A stretch of DNA of 64,000 bases from Macrostomum hystrix (GCA_950097015.1 CATNEN010000001.1:13537501-13601500), one strand, 5' to 3'. Positions 42,701-54,880 are shown, numbered from the stretch's first letter. Notes: generated from the letters alone by a model not told the origin. Numbers and translations are program-made.

Positions 42701-45255
42701 CGGAGTACTACAAGGCCTACGACTTCTACGTTGGCGCCGTGCTGGAGATCAACAAGTTCAAGATGGAGATTCTGGACGCTGACGAGTACGCCTACAAGTA
42801 CATGGAGTCCAATCCGGACTATGTGAGTTTCAGCTTTTATAAACACTTGCAACCGATCACGAAGGTGATGAGACCTTTGAAGCAATCCCGCAACCTTCCG
42901 AATTGCAGTTCCTGGTGGCCGATGTCAACCGCGTGTTGGACAAGCTGCGCCGCGCCACCCAGGGCCACGGCCAGGAGCTGCACGCCGCCTTCGCCGCTAA
43001 GGATCTCAACGACTCTAATCGCGTCACTTATCAGGACTTCCGCTGCGTGCTGGACAAGCTAGCCAAGTGCGGCAACTTTGTCGAGCACGAGCTGATCACG
43101 GTTGCTCGCTTCTATGCCTACCAGTAAGTTGATGCAGCTGGCACCAAGGCCAAATTCCTTTTGGCTTCAGCCACGGAGAGAAGGAGGACTTGGGATGTCT
43201 TACAAGTTAATTAACAAGGCACATCGAGGTGTACACTGCTTTAACATAAGAAAGTCAGGGCAGATGTACGCAGCCAGTTTGTGTGCGCCTGCATAACATA
43301 TCTGTGTGCGCGTATTTGATCAGGAGTCTTTGATTTTTATCCTGCCCTGGTGTACATTGCAGGCGTGTACGCAATTTTTCCTTACCCTAGACAAGAGCCC
43401 TACCTCACGCCACTGCATACTTCCTTCCCCCGCGAGCCCCAGCTGAGGCGCCCACCTCACTCCGCACCCGGAATTTCTCTCTCCAGCCCGCCTGGCGAGG
43501 TCGACCAAGCTGCCCTGCTGGGCTCGTTGCAGGCCCATCTGCGCAAGCACAACTTTGAACTGTTCAGCCGACTAAAAGAGGCCGCCCAGCACTACGACAC
43601 CGAGTCTAGCGGCTGTCTGCCTTCGGCCACGCTCGTCACCGTCTGCCGCACACTGGGCCTCCCTGTGCCCAGCGATCTACTGAGGGCGACTCTGGAGGCG
43701 TAAGTTTGTCTTTAATATTCTTCTGATGCTACTTCAAGTAGATTGGCAGCAAATCCAGTACTCCTAGGACCTGACTGTAGGGCAATGAAAACTTTTGAGA
43801 GCCAGGGCCCCTGCAGTCTCGTCCTCTCGTATCAAGCCCAAAAGAAAATCTGATACCCTTTTAGCCAAGCTTTAACAATCTAAAAAATAGATTCACGCTG
43901 TAAAACATACTCGCGAGTTCCGATGTTTTTCTTCTAAAAGTCTCTTTTTTGTCTACCTGCTTGTCTGCATGTCCGACTGGCTGTGCCTGTCAGTTTTACC
44001 TGGCTGAAATCATCATTATCATCACGTAGACGCGTTAGTGTGAGATCTCGCAATGCTGCTGATGTGATGCAGAATTCGTATTATAAGTTTTACAGGGGCC
44101 GTGTGAGACATCCCTTCCTAGGCTGAGAAGGCATTTATGGTTGCATATAAATCAAGCTTCGAGGAGCTCATACCTGACAGCTTATCTGGATGACGGGCAG
44201 AGGGGGCTGTTTGAGGGCCTCTTGCATTTGATCTGATGAATCGCGCGTCATGTATAAGCCTTCTCCTTGTGTCTCCCTTGGATAGGGATTAGTGGGTGCT
44301 CTTAATGAGAGCACATTGCCCCCATACTCAGCCGCCTCGTTCTCAGTCGAGTGGCTCTCCTCAATAGAGCCTAGGGGGGATTTTAGCATGTACTCAAACT
44401 AGAGACCTTCCCATCGTTATTCTTCATTTTCTGTTTCCTAGTGCGGGTGCAGGAATTTCTGACATGAACTGTAATAGCGAATTTCATTTTATCCAACTCG
44501 CTTTTTTTCTTTCCGTCTTTCGCCATTCTCAATCCCCTGTCTTCACTCCCAGTCGAGATTACCTAGCTCACCTTCTGCAATTTGGGGAAGGTATGCTGCA
44601 CTTACCGCCTAAGCTGATTAAATGAGGGAGAATAACTTTTAAAAAGATTTTCTACTTTAGTAGCGAAGGCCGAAAAGCAAGGTTGGAATAGAAAACAGTG
44701 AAATCAAATAGAAAAATTATAATTTAGTATACTATTTAATTTAGTCGGTAACTATTTTTTTAACACTAGACAAATCAAACTTAGGTAGGAAAACAAACAA
44801 AATAGTCATGAGACTTTAGCCAATCAGCTATGACTAACACCATAGGGGAAAGAAAGCAAAACTCTGAAGACTTGGGTCAGGACGCTCCAACCAGTCAGCG
44901 CCAAGTGACGCTTGCAGTGGGTAGAGAGAAAAACTTTTCTAACACACCATCAGCCAATCAGAGCCGAGCTATTCAATTGGGGTAAAAATGGCAAGAAACA
45001 CAAAAAACCCAACTCAACTGCAGACTGGCCGAGCCCGCCTGCTCCTCCGACGGCGACTGCCGCGTCAACTACGCCAAATTCGTTGACCGGATCAACTGGC
45101 GCGATCATCCGCTGCGACCGCCGCCGGACGCTGTCGCTCAGTCTGCCAAGGCCGAAGATGCCTGGTCGCCTGGCAGCGGGGGCGGTCAGAACCAGGTTCA
45201 GTTTGTCCAGTACTGCGCCTTCCAGGCTGACTTGGCTGGCGGATCGACCTGCTGA
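39718..45255 (+). CDS. EFHC2: EF-hand domain-containing protein EFHC2 orthologue (axonemal, three DM10 domains)
   Basis: EFHC1/2 proteins are microtubule inner proteins of motile cilia. Exons join 39718..39759, 40427..40726, 40811..41074, 41170..41523, 41798..41936, 42042..42098, 42368..42822, 42909..43123, 43487..43699 and 45024..45255, giving 756 residues; human EFHC2 has 749. All phases agree. The protein starts MALPFLPGNSFSKN, typical of EFHC2, then GIGGDPLPGQ. DM10 domains lie at about 77-190 (AWVAFDKQVLSFDAYFQE), 222-362 (RHVLRFFCCWDDTDSLYGDN) and 430-530 (SHVLRFLARLVTDKAIDKDR). The C-terminal part carries EF-hand-like helices and ends past VNYAKFVDRINWRDHPL. The acceptor at 43487 was chosen because it gives an ungapped match in length to the family; an earlier AG at 43390 would insert 32 extra residues. 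Introns 4, 6 and 8 contain an array, a tRNA-like SINE and a SINE body. Confidence 0.94.
41560..41735 (+). repeat. 14-bp tandem array in EFHC2 intron 4
   Basis: About 13 perfect copies of GGGATCTTCGATCT inside the 274-bp intron. GATC-rich and nearly homogeneous, so probably recent. Confidence 0.95.
42189..42251 (-). mobile_element. tRNA-derived SINE head or tRNA pseudogene in EFHC2 intron 6
   Basis: On the minus strand the A-box region reads TAGCCTAGTGGTTAGAG and the B-box GAGTTCGATTCCCGAC, with a well-paired T arm (GTCGGG/CCCGAC). The acceptor stem and anticodon stem do not pair properly, so a working tRNA is unlikely. The sequence differs from the SINE family in AP3D1, so it is a second family. 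Confidence 0.65.
43140..43345 (+). mobile_element. Degraded SINE copy in EFHC2 intron 8
   Basis: About 160 bp align with the body of the SINE that forms AP3D1 intron 2: GAGAAGGAGGACTTGGG, TGTACACTGC, GAAAGTCAGGGCAGATGT and ATCAGGAGTC appear in the same order. The upstream GGCACCAAGG resembles the head region, but the B-box is lost. Confidence 0.7.
43700..45023 (+). other. EFHC2 intron 9, long and without arrays
   Basis: A 1324-bp intron with GTAAGT donor and CAACTGCAG acceptor. No tandem array. The middle (about 43970-44400) is GC-richer and includes many short words typical of decayed transposons, but nothing identifiable. Confidence 0.5.
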
Positions 45256-46387
45256 GCTTCACGGATGCGAAAATTTCTGACTCTGATAACCAATGAAGGG
45301 GTATAATTTAATGTTTTATTTTATTTTTTTTACTTTATCAAACTGCTTTGCGAGTTGAACTGATCAATTTTGAATTTCTGCCATTTTTGCAAATTTGTGG
45401 GTGGTGTAGGTACACACGGTGACAAAGTATCTGTTCAGCGATCAGAAAAAATCAATAATTTATCCCTTAATTTTATCGCCAGATAAAAATTAAGAATTTT
45501 TCTTTCTTTCTTAAGCCGTCAAAGTCCTGCTTATTTTCTAAACCTAGAATTCCGTCTTTAAACTAACATGTGCAAACTATACGTGCGCAAGAGTTAACGT
45601 ATTTCGGTCTTAAAACAAATTTTTTTTTCGCTCGGTAAAGTTTTGTCATTTGTGCCTTCGACTTTTTTTATCCTTTTAAAAATAAAATTAGCGGTTAATA
45701 AAACTGGTTTAAAGTTGCGCTGATATTGCTCTATACTCGTATCTTATATTTACGTTCAATGACGACTATAGCCGATGAAAATACCGCCGGCTTTAGGGCG
45801 CAAATTTGAATTACTTTGACAGCTCTATATAAAATATCGATGCTCAAAGGGAATCAATGAACGCGACTAAGAATGACAATTTTAGATAATGTGTTTTTAA
45901 GCTGCTGTTGTTTTCACCCAGACCCTACAAATAGCCTCACAACTTATCTGTAACCAATATATTTAAAGTACATCTTACTAATACAATTACACTCAACAAT
46001 TAAATATACTTTACCCAATGTGTCTGACTGCTAGAAATGCTGTCCAATCAAATGATATTGTCATTGATCTGTTTTATTTGAGCTGTTCCGTTTTTTCGAA
46101 TTTGGTGACTCGCACTGAGAGAACCGACTTTGTGACCCAAATATATAAATTCATTGACCCGAATTTATTGATCAGCACGTGTAACGCCATTCAATGCATC
46201 TCGAAACACTTGCCTGATCTGTACAGCAATAGCTACCTGAGAGATGACCTGTTACCTGTCAGTCTAACCAACACCACACTTGACAGATTTTCGAAGCAGA
46301 AAAAAATAAATATCAAGAGAAATGTACCTCGTTGAGAAAAGGTATTGTGTGCGTTGAAGCGGATATCTGCGTTATTAGCGCCACCTA
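45256..46387 (+). other. Downstream region of EFHC2 with one weak reading frame
   Basis: AT-rich 3' flank with AATAAA-type words near 45680-45705. A 105-residue frame at 46018-46335 starts with ATG (MCLTARNAVQS), but its base composition is that of the spacer rather than the GC-rich exons, and I recognise no family. I consider it probably not coding. Confidence 0.3.
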
Positions 46388-47160
46388 CCTGCCTTTTGAG
46401 ACAGAAGTGTCACCTGTTAGACAGGAGTGTCCCCTGTTAGACAGGAATGTCACCTGTTAGACAGGAGTGTCACCTGTTAGACAGGAATGTCACCTGTTAG
46501 ACAGGAGTGTCACCTGTTAGACAGGAATGTCACCTGTTAGACAGGAGTGTCACCTGTTAGACAGGAGTGTCACCTGTTAGACAGGAATGTCACCTGTTAG
46601 ACAGGAGTGTCACCTGTTAGACAGGAATGTCACCTGTTAGACAGGATTTTCGCCTGTTAGACAAGAGTGTCCACCTGTTAGACAGGAGGGTCACCTGTTA
46701 GACAGGAGTGTCACCTGTTATACAGAAGTGTCACCTGTTAGACAGAAGTGTCACCTGTTAGACAGGAGTGTCACCTGTTAGACAGGATTGTCACCTGTTA
46801 GACAGGATTTTCGCCTGTTAGACAAGAGTGTCCACCTGTTAGACAGGAGTGTCACCTGTTAGACAGGAGTGTCACCTGTTAGACAGGATTTTCGCCTGTT
46901 AGACAAGAGTGTCCACCTGTTAGACAGGATTGTCACCTGTTAGACAGGAGTGTCACCTGTTAGACAGGAATGTCACCTGTTAGACAGGAGTGTCACCTGT
47001 GAGACAGGAATGTCACCTGTTAGACAGGAATGTCACCTGTGAGACAGGAATGTCACCTGTCAGACAGGAATGTCACCTGTTAGACAGGAGTGTTACCTGT
47101 TAGAGAGGAGTGCCACCTGTTAGACAGGAGTGCCACCTGTTAGACAGGAGTGTCGCCTGA
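46388..47160 (-). repeat. 20-bp tandem array, inverted copy of the cytidylyltransferase intron 4 array
   Basis: About 38 copies of CCTGTTAGACAGGAGTGTCA, the reverse complement of the monomer at 37435-38355. The variant pair TTTTCGCCTGTTAGACAAG then AGTGTCCACC appears three times, matching the same variant pair in the other array. Confidence 0.95.
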
Positions 47161-47540
47161 CAGTAATTAGTTTCCACTTGTTGGGCTAGGTTATATTAAT
47201 TAGCAATTAAAGCTATACAAACTGACTGAAAAGTGTAAAGTTTCAGCTAGAAGCAAAGTTAGCCGCACCCAGGATGAAGCCCCGACTTTCGCACCGATGC
47301 CTGAACCTGAAATTAGAGAAAAAAGCGGAAAATGAGTCTAAAGACACGTACCTAATAATCTTTGGGCTTTGTGCGTCAGGCAGACCAGAAAAAATAGAGG
47401 AAGGAAGAAAGCAGAATTGAAGGGCAGCAAACTGCAGTCCTCGGGGGACGGCAATTAGCGCCTTAGGATATTCTTTTTTAGTCCTTATTTATCTTTGTTA
47501 TTACTGAATTATTTATGACTAGAAGATCCACTAGGCAGAA
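47161..47540. other. Gene-free spacer
   Basis: No exon recognised. Some GC-richer words near 47270-47460 may be transposon remains. Confidence 0.4.
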
Positions 47541-47542
47541 AC

Positions 47543-47615
47543 GGCTTCTAGCTAGCCCAATGGTTAGAACTTCTGGCCGACACGTCCAGAGTTCGATTCT
47601 CGGCCAAAAGAAGAA
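47543..47615 (+). mobile_element. tRNA-like SINE head
   Basis: A-box region TAGCCCAATGGTTAGAAC and B-box GAGTTCGATTCTCGG are present. TCTGG/CCAGA can form an anticodon stem with an oversized nine-base loop, and CTTCT/AGAAG could close the acceptor. The T stem is imperfect and overlaps the anticodon stem. It is more likely a SINE head than a working tRNA. Confidence 0.5.
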
Positions 47616-47875
47616 ATTTATCTCCTGACACTTCTGTATGACTTCTGACACTTTAATGGCCCTCCAGACACGTTTTTATGTCTCCTGACACCTCTGTATG
47701 TCTTCTGACACCTCTGTATGTCTTCTGACACTTTAATGCCCCCCTGACACTTTTGTATGCCTCCTGACACCTCTACATGTCTTCTGACACCTCTGTATGT
47801 CTTCTGACACTTTAATGCCCCCCTGACACTTTTGTATGCCTCCTGACACCTCTACATGTCTTCTGATAGCTCATG
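47615..47875 (+). repeat. Short array of TGACAC-based units
   Basis: Alternating units around TCTTCTGACACCTCTGTATG and CTGACACTTTAATGCCCC, about eight to ten in all. It directly follows the tRNA-like head, as a SINE tail expansion might. Confidence 0.8.
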
Positions 47876-48184
47876 AAAGCTTTTACTTTATCTCCCGAGC
47901 AAATAAAATCGATAACAACACGAAGCTCTACTCCCATTGGATAGTGATAAATACGATTTTATTGGCTGAGCCAGAATTCGACCACATTTAAATCCCCACT
48001 GCTCACATCATCTCAGGTGATGATCAGCTTGGAAGCCATTGATTAGCTGTGGGTTAATATTGAAATTTAAGCAGACCATCCGAAGCTTTTTACAGCTATT
48101 AGCGAGTTAGGTAAGCTGTTCTATATTCAATACGCTCGAAATATGCTCACCATTTTATTTAAAAAATTATATATTTGTTGTCCA

Positions 48185-48575
48185 ACAGCTAGACTCATGT
48201 CTAACAGCTAGACTCATGTCTAACAGCTAGACTCATGTCCAACAGCTAGACTCATGTCTAACAGCTAGGCTCATGTCTAACAGCTAGGCTCATGTCCAAC
48301 AGCTAGACTCATGTCTAACAGCTAGACCCATGTCTAACAGCTAGGCTCATGTCTAACAGCTAGACCCATGTCTAACAGCTATAGGCTCATGTCTAATAGA
48401 TAGACTCATGTCTAACGGCTAGACTCATGTCTAACAGCTAGACTCATGTCCAACAGCTAGACTCATGTCTAACAGCTAGACTCATGTCTAACGGCTAGAA
48501 CTCATGTCTAACGGCTAGAACTCATGTCTAACAGCTAGACTCATGTCTAACAGCTAGACTCATGTCTAACAGCTA
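48185..48575 (+). repeat. 19-bp tandem array, about 20 copies
   Basis: Unit TCTAACAGCTAGACTCATG with GGCTCATG and CCCATG variants. It shares the TCTAACAG core. Confidence 0.95.
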
Positions 48576-49234
48576 GACCCGAACTTCAGCCTCTAGATCA
48601 CGATACATCTTATGATAATATGTTTTCTCTATTTAAATTAAGGAGGAGTTTAAGTTTTAACCCAAATTAGTTTGTGCGCTGAAGTGGCAGTCTTGATGAC
48701 GAGAAGCTATCTGTCAGCATCAATCAGTGACAATTCTCTTTCCCAACAATCTCAACTTAACTGTATCTACTGCAACTGAATTCCTGATTGCTTTTGTACT
48801 CATTGGTGCTCAGACACCTCGCCTACTCAAATTGATACATCGGCCCTAGGGTCAATGAGGGGCCCAAATACTCATCATAAACTGCTCAGAAAGTTTGTGT
48901 GCTCAACTGAGACCGACTCGCTTGAATGTACTTTTAGCATTGTATGCCCATCGCCGCCTCGCCAGGTCATTAATCTCTTCCATTTGTTTCCGACAAAAAT
49001 TCTCCCCTCGCCTCTCCCCTCTGGGAAACAGATTTTGTCCTGTTTTCCTGGAAAACTGGATGTCAGTTGCAGCACTGCCGCCAGCCCGCAATAGGTACCG
49101 CAGATTCAGAGAAATTACTCATTAACCCCGTGTTATCACTCACCTTGCTAAATTGGACGAATTAGACCACAATACTGCTGCCACTCGAACACTGATCCAC
49201 CAGTCCACTTACACTAACCACTTCTTCACAATGT
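48576..49234. other. Gene-free spacer
   Basis: Nothing recognised; short overlapping frames at 48855-49125 on both strands have no family resemblance. Confidence 0.4.
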
Positions 49235-52200
49235 CTCATTCTCTACTCTCTCCCCTTCTCTACTCTCTCTCCCCTTCTCTACTCTCTCCCCTTCTCTACT
49301 CTCTCTCCCTTCTCTACTCTCTCTCCCCTTCTCTACTCTCTCTCCCCTTCTCTACTCTCTCCCCTTCTCTACTCTCTCTCCCCTTCTCTACTCTCTCCCC
49401 TTCTCTACTCTCTCCCCTTCTCTACCCTCTCTCCCCTTCTCTACTCTCTCTCCCCTTCTCTACTCTCTCCCCTTCTCTACTCTCTCCCCTTCTCTACTCT
49501 CTCCCTTTGTCTACTCTCTCCCTTTGTCTACTCTCTCTCCCCTTCTCTACTCTCTCCCCTTCTCTACTCTCTCCCCTTCTCTACTCTCTCTCCCCTTCTC
49601 TACTCTCTCTCCCCTTCTCTACTCTCTCCCCTTCTCTACTCTCTCCCCTTCTCTACTCTCTCCCCTTCTCTACTCTCTCCCTTTCTCTACTCTCTCTCCC
49701 CTTCTCTACTCTCTCCCCTTCTCTACTCTCTCCCCTTCTCTACTCTCTCTCCCCTTCTCTACTCTCTCCCCTTCTCTACTCTCTCTCCCCTTCTCTACTA
49801 TCTCCCCTTCTCTACTCTCTCCCCTTCTCTACTCTCTCCCCTTCTCTACTCTCTCCCCTTCTCTACTCTCTCTCCCCTTCTCTACTCTCTCCCCTTCTCT
49901 ACTCTCTCCCCTTCTCTACTCTCTCTCCCCTTCTCTACTCTCTCCCCTTCTCTACTCTCTCCCCTTCTCTACTCTCTCCCCTTCTCTACCCTCTCTCCCC
50001 TTCTCTACTCTCTCTCCCCTTCTCTACTCTCTCCCCTTCTCTACTCTCTCCCCTTCTCTACTCTCTCCCCTTCTCTACTCTCTCCCCTTCTCTACTCTCT
50101 CCCCTTCTCTACTCTCTCCCCTTCTCTACTCTCTCTCCCCTTCTCTACTCTCTCCCCTTCTCTACTCTCTCTCCCTTCTCTACTCTCTCCCCTTCTCTAC
50201 TCTCTCCCCTTCTCTACCCTCTCTCCCCTTCTCTACTCTCTCCCCTTCTCTACTCTCTCTCCCTTCTCTACTCTCTCCCCTTCTCTACTCTCTCCCCTTC
50301 TCTACTCTCTCCCTTTGTCTACTCTCTCCCTTTGTCTACTCTCTCTCCCCTTCTCTACTCTCTCCCCTTCTCTACTCTCTCTCCCCTTCTCTACTCTCTC
50401 TCCCCTTCTCTACTCTCTCCCCTTCTCTACTCTCTCCCCTTCTCTACTCTCTCCCCTTCTCTACTCTCTCCCTTTCTCTACTCTCTCTCCCCTTCTCTAC
50501 TCTCTCCCCTTCTCTACTCTCTCCCCTTCTCTACTCTCTCTCCCCTTCTCTACTCTCTCCCCTTCTCTACTCTCTCTCCCCTTCTCTACTATCTCCCCTT
50601 CTCTACTCTCTCCCCTTCTCTACTCTCTCCCCTTCTCTACTCTCTCCCCTTCTCTACTCTCTCTCCCCTTCTCTACTCTCTCCCCTTCTCTACTCTCTCC
50701 CCTTCTCTACTCTCTCTCCCCTTCTCTACTCTCTCCCCTTCTCTACTCTCTCCCCTTCTCTACTCTCTCCCCTTCTCTACCCTCTCTCCCCTTCTCTACT
50801 CTCTCTCCCCTTCTCTACTCTCTCCCCTTCTCTACTCTCTCCCCTTCTCTACTCTCTCCCCTTCTCTACTCTCTCCCCTTCTCTACTCTCTCCCCTTCTC
50901 TACTCTCTCCCCTTCTCTACTCTCTCTCCCCTTCTCTACTCTCTCCCCTTCTCTACTCTCTCTCCCTTCTCTACTCTCTCCCCTTCTCTACTCTCTCCCC
51001 TTCTCTACCCTCTCTCCCCTTCTCTACTCTCTCCCCTTCTCTACTCTCTCTCCCTTCTCTACTCTCTCCCCTTCTCTACTCTCTCCCCTTCTCTACCCTC
51101 TCTCCCCTTCTCTACTCTCTCTCCCCTTCTCTACTCTCTCCCCTTCTCTACTCTCTCCCCTTCTCTACTCTCTCCCCTTCTCTACTCTCTCTCCCCTTCT
51201 CTACTCTCTCCCCTTCTCTACTCTCTCCCCTTCTCTACTCTCTCCCCTTCTCTACCCTCTCTCCCCTTCTCTACTCTCTCTCCCCTTCTCTACTCTCTCC
51301 CCTTCTCTACTCTCTCCCCTTCTCTACTCTCTCCCCTTCTCTACTCTCTCTCCCCTTCTCTACTCTCTCCCCTTCTCTACTCTCTCTCCCTTCTCTACTC
51401 TCTCCCCTTCTCTACTCTCTCCCCTTCTCTACCCTCTCTCCCCTTCTCTACTCTCTCTCCCCTTCTCTACTCTCTCCCCTTCTCTACTCTCTCCCCTTCT
51501 CTACTCTCTCCCCTTCTCTACTCTCTCTCCCCTTCTCTACTCTCTCCCCTTCTCTACTCTCTCTCCCCTTCTCTACTCTCTCCCCTTCTCTACTCTCTCC
51601 CCTTCTCTACTCTCTCCCCTTCTCTACCCTCTCTCCCCTTCTCTACTCTCTCTCCCCTTCTCTACTCTCTCCCCTTCTCTACTCTCTCCCCTTCTCTACT
51701 CTCTCCCCTTCTCTACTCTCTCTCCCCTTCTCTACTCTCTCCCCTTCTCTACTCTCTCTCCCCTTCTCTACTCTCTCCCCTTCTCTACTCTCTCTCCCCT
51801 TCTCTACTCTCTCCCCTTCTCTACTCTCTCCCCTTCTCTACTCTCTCCCCTTCTCTACCCTCTCTCCCCTTCTCTACTCTCTCTCCCCTTCTCTACTCTC
51901 TCCCCTTCTCTACTCTCTCCCCTTCTCTACTCTCTCCCCTTCTCTACTCTCTCTCCCCTTCTCTACTCTCTCCCCTTCTCTACTCTCTCCCCTTCTCTAC
52001 TCTCTCCCCTTCTCTACCCTCTCTCCCCTTCTCTACTCTCTCTCCCCTTCTCTACTCTCTCCCCTTCTCTACTCTCTCCCCTTCTCTACTCTCTCCCCTT
52101 CTCTACTCTCTCTCCCCTTCTCTACTCTCTCCCCTTCTCTACTCTCTCCCCTTCTCTACTCTCTCCCCTTCTCTACCCTCTCTCCCCTTCTCTACTCTCT

Positions 52201-53050
52201 CTCCCCTTCTCTACTCTCTCCCCTTCTCTACTCTCTCCCCTTCTCTACTCTCTCCCCTTCTCTACTCTCTCTCCCCTTCTCTACTCTCTCTCCCCTTCTC
52301 TACTCTCTCCCCTTCTCTACTCTCTCCTCTTCTCTACTCTCTCCCCTTCTCTACTCTCTCTCCCCTTCTCTACTCTCTCTCCCCTTCTCTACTCTCTCTC
52401 CCCTTCTCTACCCTCTCCCCTTCTCTACTCTCTCTCCCCTTCTCTACTCTCTCTCCCCTTCTCTACTCTCTCTCCCCTTCTCTACTCTCTCTCCCCTTCT
52501 CTACTCTCTCTCCCCTTCTCTACTCTCTCTCCCCTTCTCTACTCTCTCTCCCTTCTCTACTCTCTCTCCCCTTCTCTACTCTCTCTCCCCTTCTCTACTC
52601 TCTCCCCTTCTCTACTCTCTCCCCTTCTCTACTCTCTCCCCTTCTCTACTCTCTCTCCCCTTCTCTACTCTCTCCCCTTCTCTACTCTCTCCCCTTCTCT
52701 ACTCTCTCCCCTTCTCTACCCTCTCTCCCCTTCTCTACTCTCTCTCCCCTTCTCTACTCTCTCCCCTTCTCTACTCTCTCCCCTTCTCTACTCTCTCCCC
52801 TTCTCTACTCTCTCTCCCCTTCTCTACTCTCTCCCCTTCTCTACTCTCTCTCCCCTTCTCTACTCTCTCTCCCCTTCTCTACTCTCTCTCCCCTTCTCTA
52901 CTCTCTCTCCCCTTCTCTACTCTCTCCCCTTCTCTACTCTCTCCTCTTCTCTACTCTCTCCCCTTCTCTACTCTCTCTCCCCTTCTCTACTCTCTCTCCC
53001 CTTCTCTACTCTCTCCCCTTCTCTACTCTCTCCCCTTCTCTACTCTCTCT
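49235..53050 (+). repeat. 3.8-kb pyrimidine tract of 17/19-bp tandem units
   Basis: Units CTCTCCCCTTCTCTACT (17 bp) and a CT-expanded 19-bp form, more than 200 in all. The only purines on the + strand are the A of each CTACT and a rare G in CTTTGTCT. All three forward frames stay open throughout because no stop can form; these frames are artefacts. Rare variants recur in order about 0.8 kb apart. Confidence 0.97.
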
Positions 53051-53609
53051 CTCCTCTTTTGAGCAAAACAAGCTGCTCGTCTAGAAAAATAATTAACAAT
53101 GTCTGATGTTGGGTAAACAGGATGACTAGTTCTTTGTCATAAACTTGGCGATTATGGTCTATGCTAGCCTCAAAATCTTGTCAAAATCGAAAACAAAAAA
53201 TAATTGAAATTTTATCAGATTTGTCAAGAATTAGGATGTGGGATTCGATTTAAAAGCTGTTTAATGAGCTACCCTAAGTCCAGGTGTCTCATAGCTCACT
53301 GTCTGAAATTTCAATTATCATCAAATTTAATTTTGGCTCCTTCGGATGCGAGAAAATTGGATTTCGTTAAGCTGTGTAGCATCGACTCCTGTATTAACTA
53401 GCTCAAGGACACACGGGGTCTGATGGAAACTGATAATTGGATCCCGATCTTGTTGCCATCATTAATAATACAAATCCCTACATCATTTCATGTGAGCTCA
53501 AAAGCAGCTTTGATTACAGTTAAAAAAATATTTCCTTATCTATTGACGAGGATTAGAGTGACAAATGAAGCATAGAGGTACCTGATACTGCTGCCTTTTA
53601 GACTCGCCA
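53051..53609. other. Gene-free spacer
   Basis: AT-rich with no recognised exon; a 65-residue frame at 53204-53401 has no family resemblance. Confidence 0.4.
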
Positions 53610-54880
53610 GACACGCTTGACGCCGGTTAGACACTGTTAGAAACGCTATTCTCCTGTTAGACACGCTTAACACCTGTTAGACACGCATAACACCTGTTAG
53701 ACACTGTTAGAAACGCTATTCTCCTGTTAGACACGCTTAACACCTGTTAGACACACTTAACACCTGTTAGACACGCATAACACCTGTTAGACACGCTTGA
53801 CATTTGTTAGACACTGTTAGACACGCTTAACACCTGTTAGACACGCTTCACACCTGTTAGACACACTTAACACCTTTTAGACACGCTAAACACCTGTTTG
53901 ACACGCTAGACACCTGTTAGACACGCTTAACACCTGTTAGACACGCTTAACACCTGTTTGACACGCTTAACACCTGTTTGACACGCTTAACACCTGTTTG
54001 ACACGCTAGACACCTGTTAGAAACGCTATTCTCCTGTTAGACACGCTAAACACCTGTTAGACACGCATAACACCTGTTAGACACGCATAACACCTGTTAG
54101 ACACACTTAACACCTTTTAGACACGCTAAACACCTGTTTGACACGCTAGACACCTGTTAGACACGCTTAACACCTGTTAGACACGCTTAACACCTGTTTG
54201 ACACGCTTAACACCTGTAAAGACACGCTTAACACCTGTTAGACACTGTTAGAAACGCTATTCTCCTGTTAGACACGCTAAACACCTGTTAGACACGCATA
54301 ACACCTGTTAGACACGCATAACACCTGTTAGACACACTTAACACCTTTTAGACACGCTAAACACCTGTTTGACACGCTAGACACCTGTTAGACACGCTTA
54401 ACACCTGTTAGACACGCTTAAAACCTGTTAGACACGCTTAACACCTGTTTGACACGCTTAACACCTGTTTGACACGCTTAACACCTGTTTGACACGCTTA
54501 ACACCTGTTTGACACGCTTAACACCTGTTTGACACGCTTAACACCTGTTTGACACGCTTAACACCTGTTTGACACGCTTAACACCTGTTTGACACGCTTA
54601 ACACCTGTTTGACACGCTTAACACCTGTTTGACACGCTTAACACCTGTAAAGACACGCTAGACACCTGTTAGACACGCTTAACACCTGTTAGACACGCTT
54701 AACACCTGTTTGACACGCTTAACACCTTTTTGACACGCTAGACACATTTTAGACACGCTTAACACCTGTTAGACACGCATAACACCTGTTAGACACGCTT
54801 AACACCTGTTAGACACGGCATGAACTGTTAGATACGGCATGACCTGTTTTGACAAGCTAGTCACCTGTTAGACACGGAAT
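53610..54880 (+). repeat. 20-bp tandem array, about 62 copies
   Basis: Unit CACCTGTTAGACACGCTTAA, with CCTGTTTGACACG and CTATTCTCCTGTTAGAAACG variants. One stretch (about 54440-54650) is a homogeneous run of the TTTG class, suggesting recent local expansion. The reverse strand carries GTCTAACAGGTG. Confidence 0.95.

Noticed and set aside
43391-43486. Earlier acceptor for EFHC2 exon 9
   Set aside because: It keeps the frame but inserts 32 residues absent from the family; the acceptor before 43487 has a better pyrimidine tract and gives equal length to the family.
46018-46335. 105-residue forward frame as a real gene
   Set aside because: ATG start and open frame only; AT-rich codon use unlike the true exons, and no recognised motif. 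Left as a low-confidence note.
49153-53106. Three overlapping forward frames of 900-1300 residues rich in Leu, Ser and Pro
   Set aside because: They translate the pyrimidine tandem array; all three frames are open because the monomer cannot form a stop codon.
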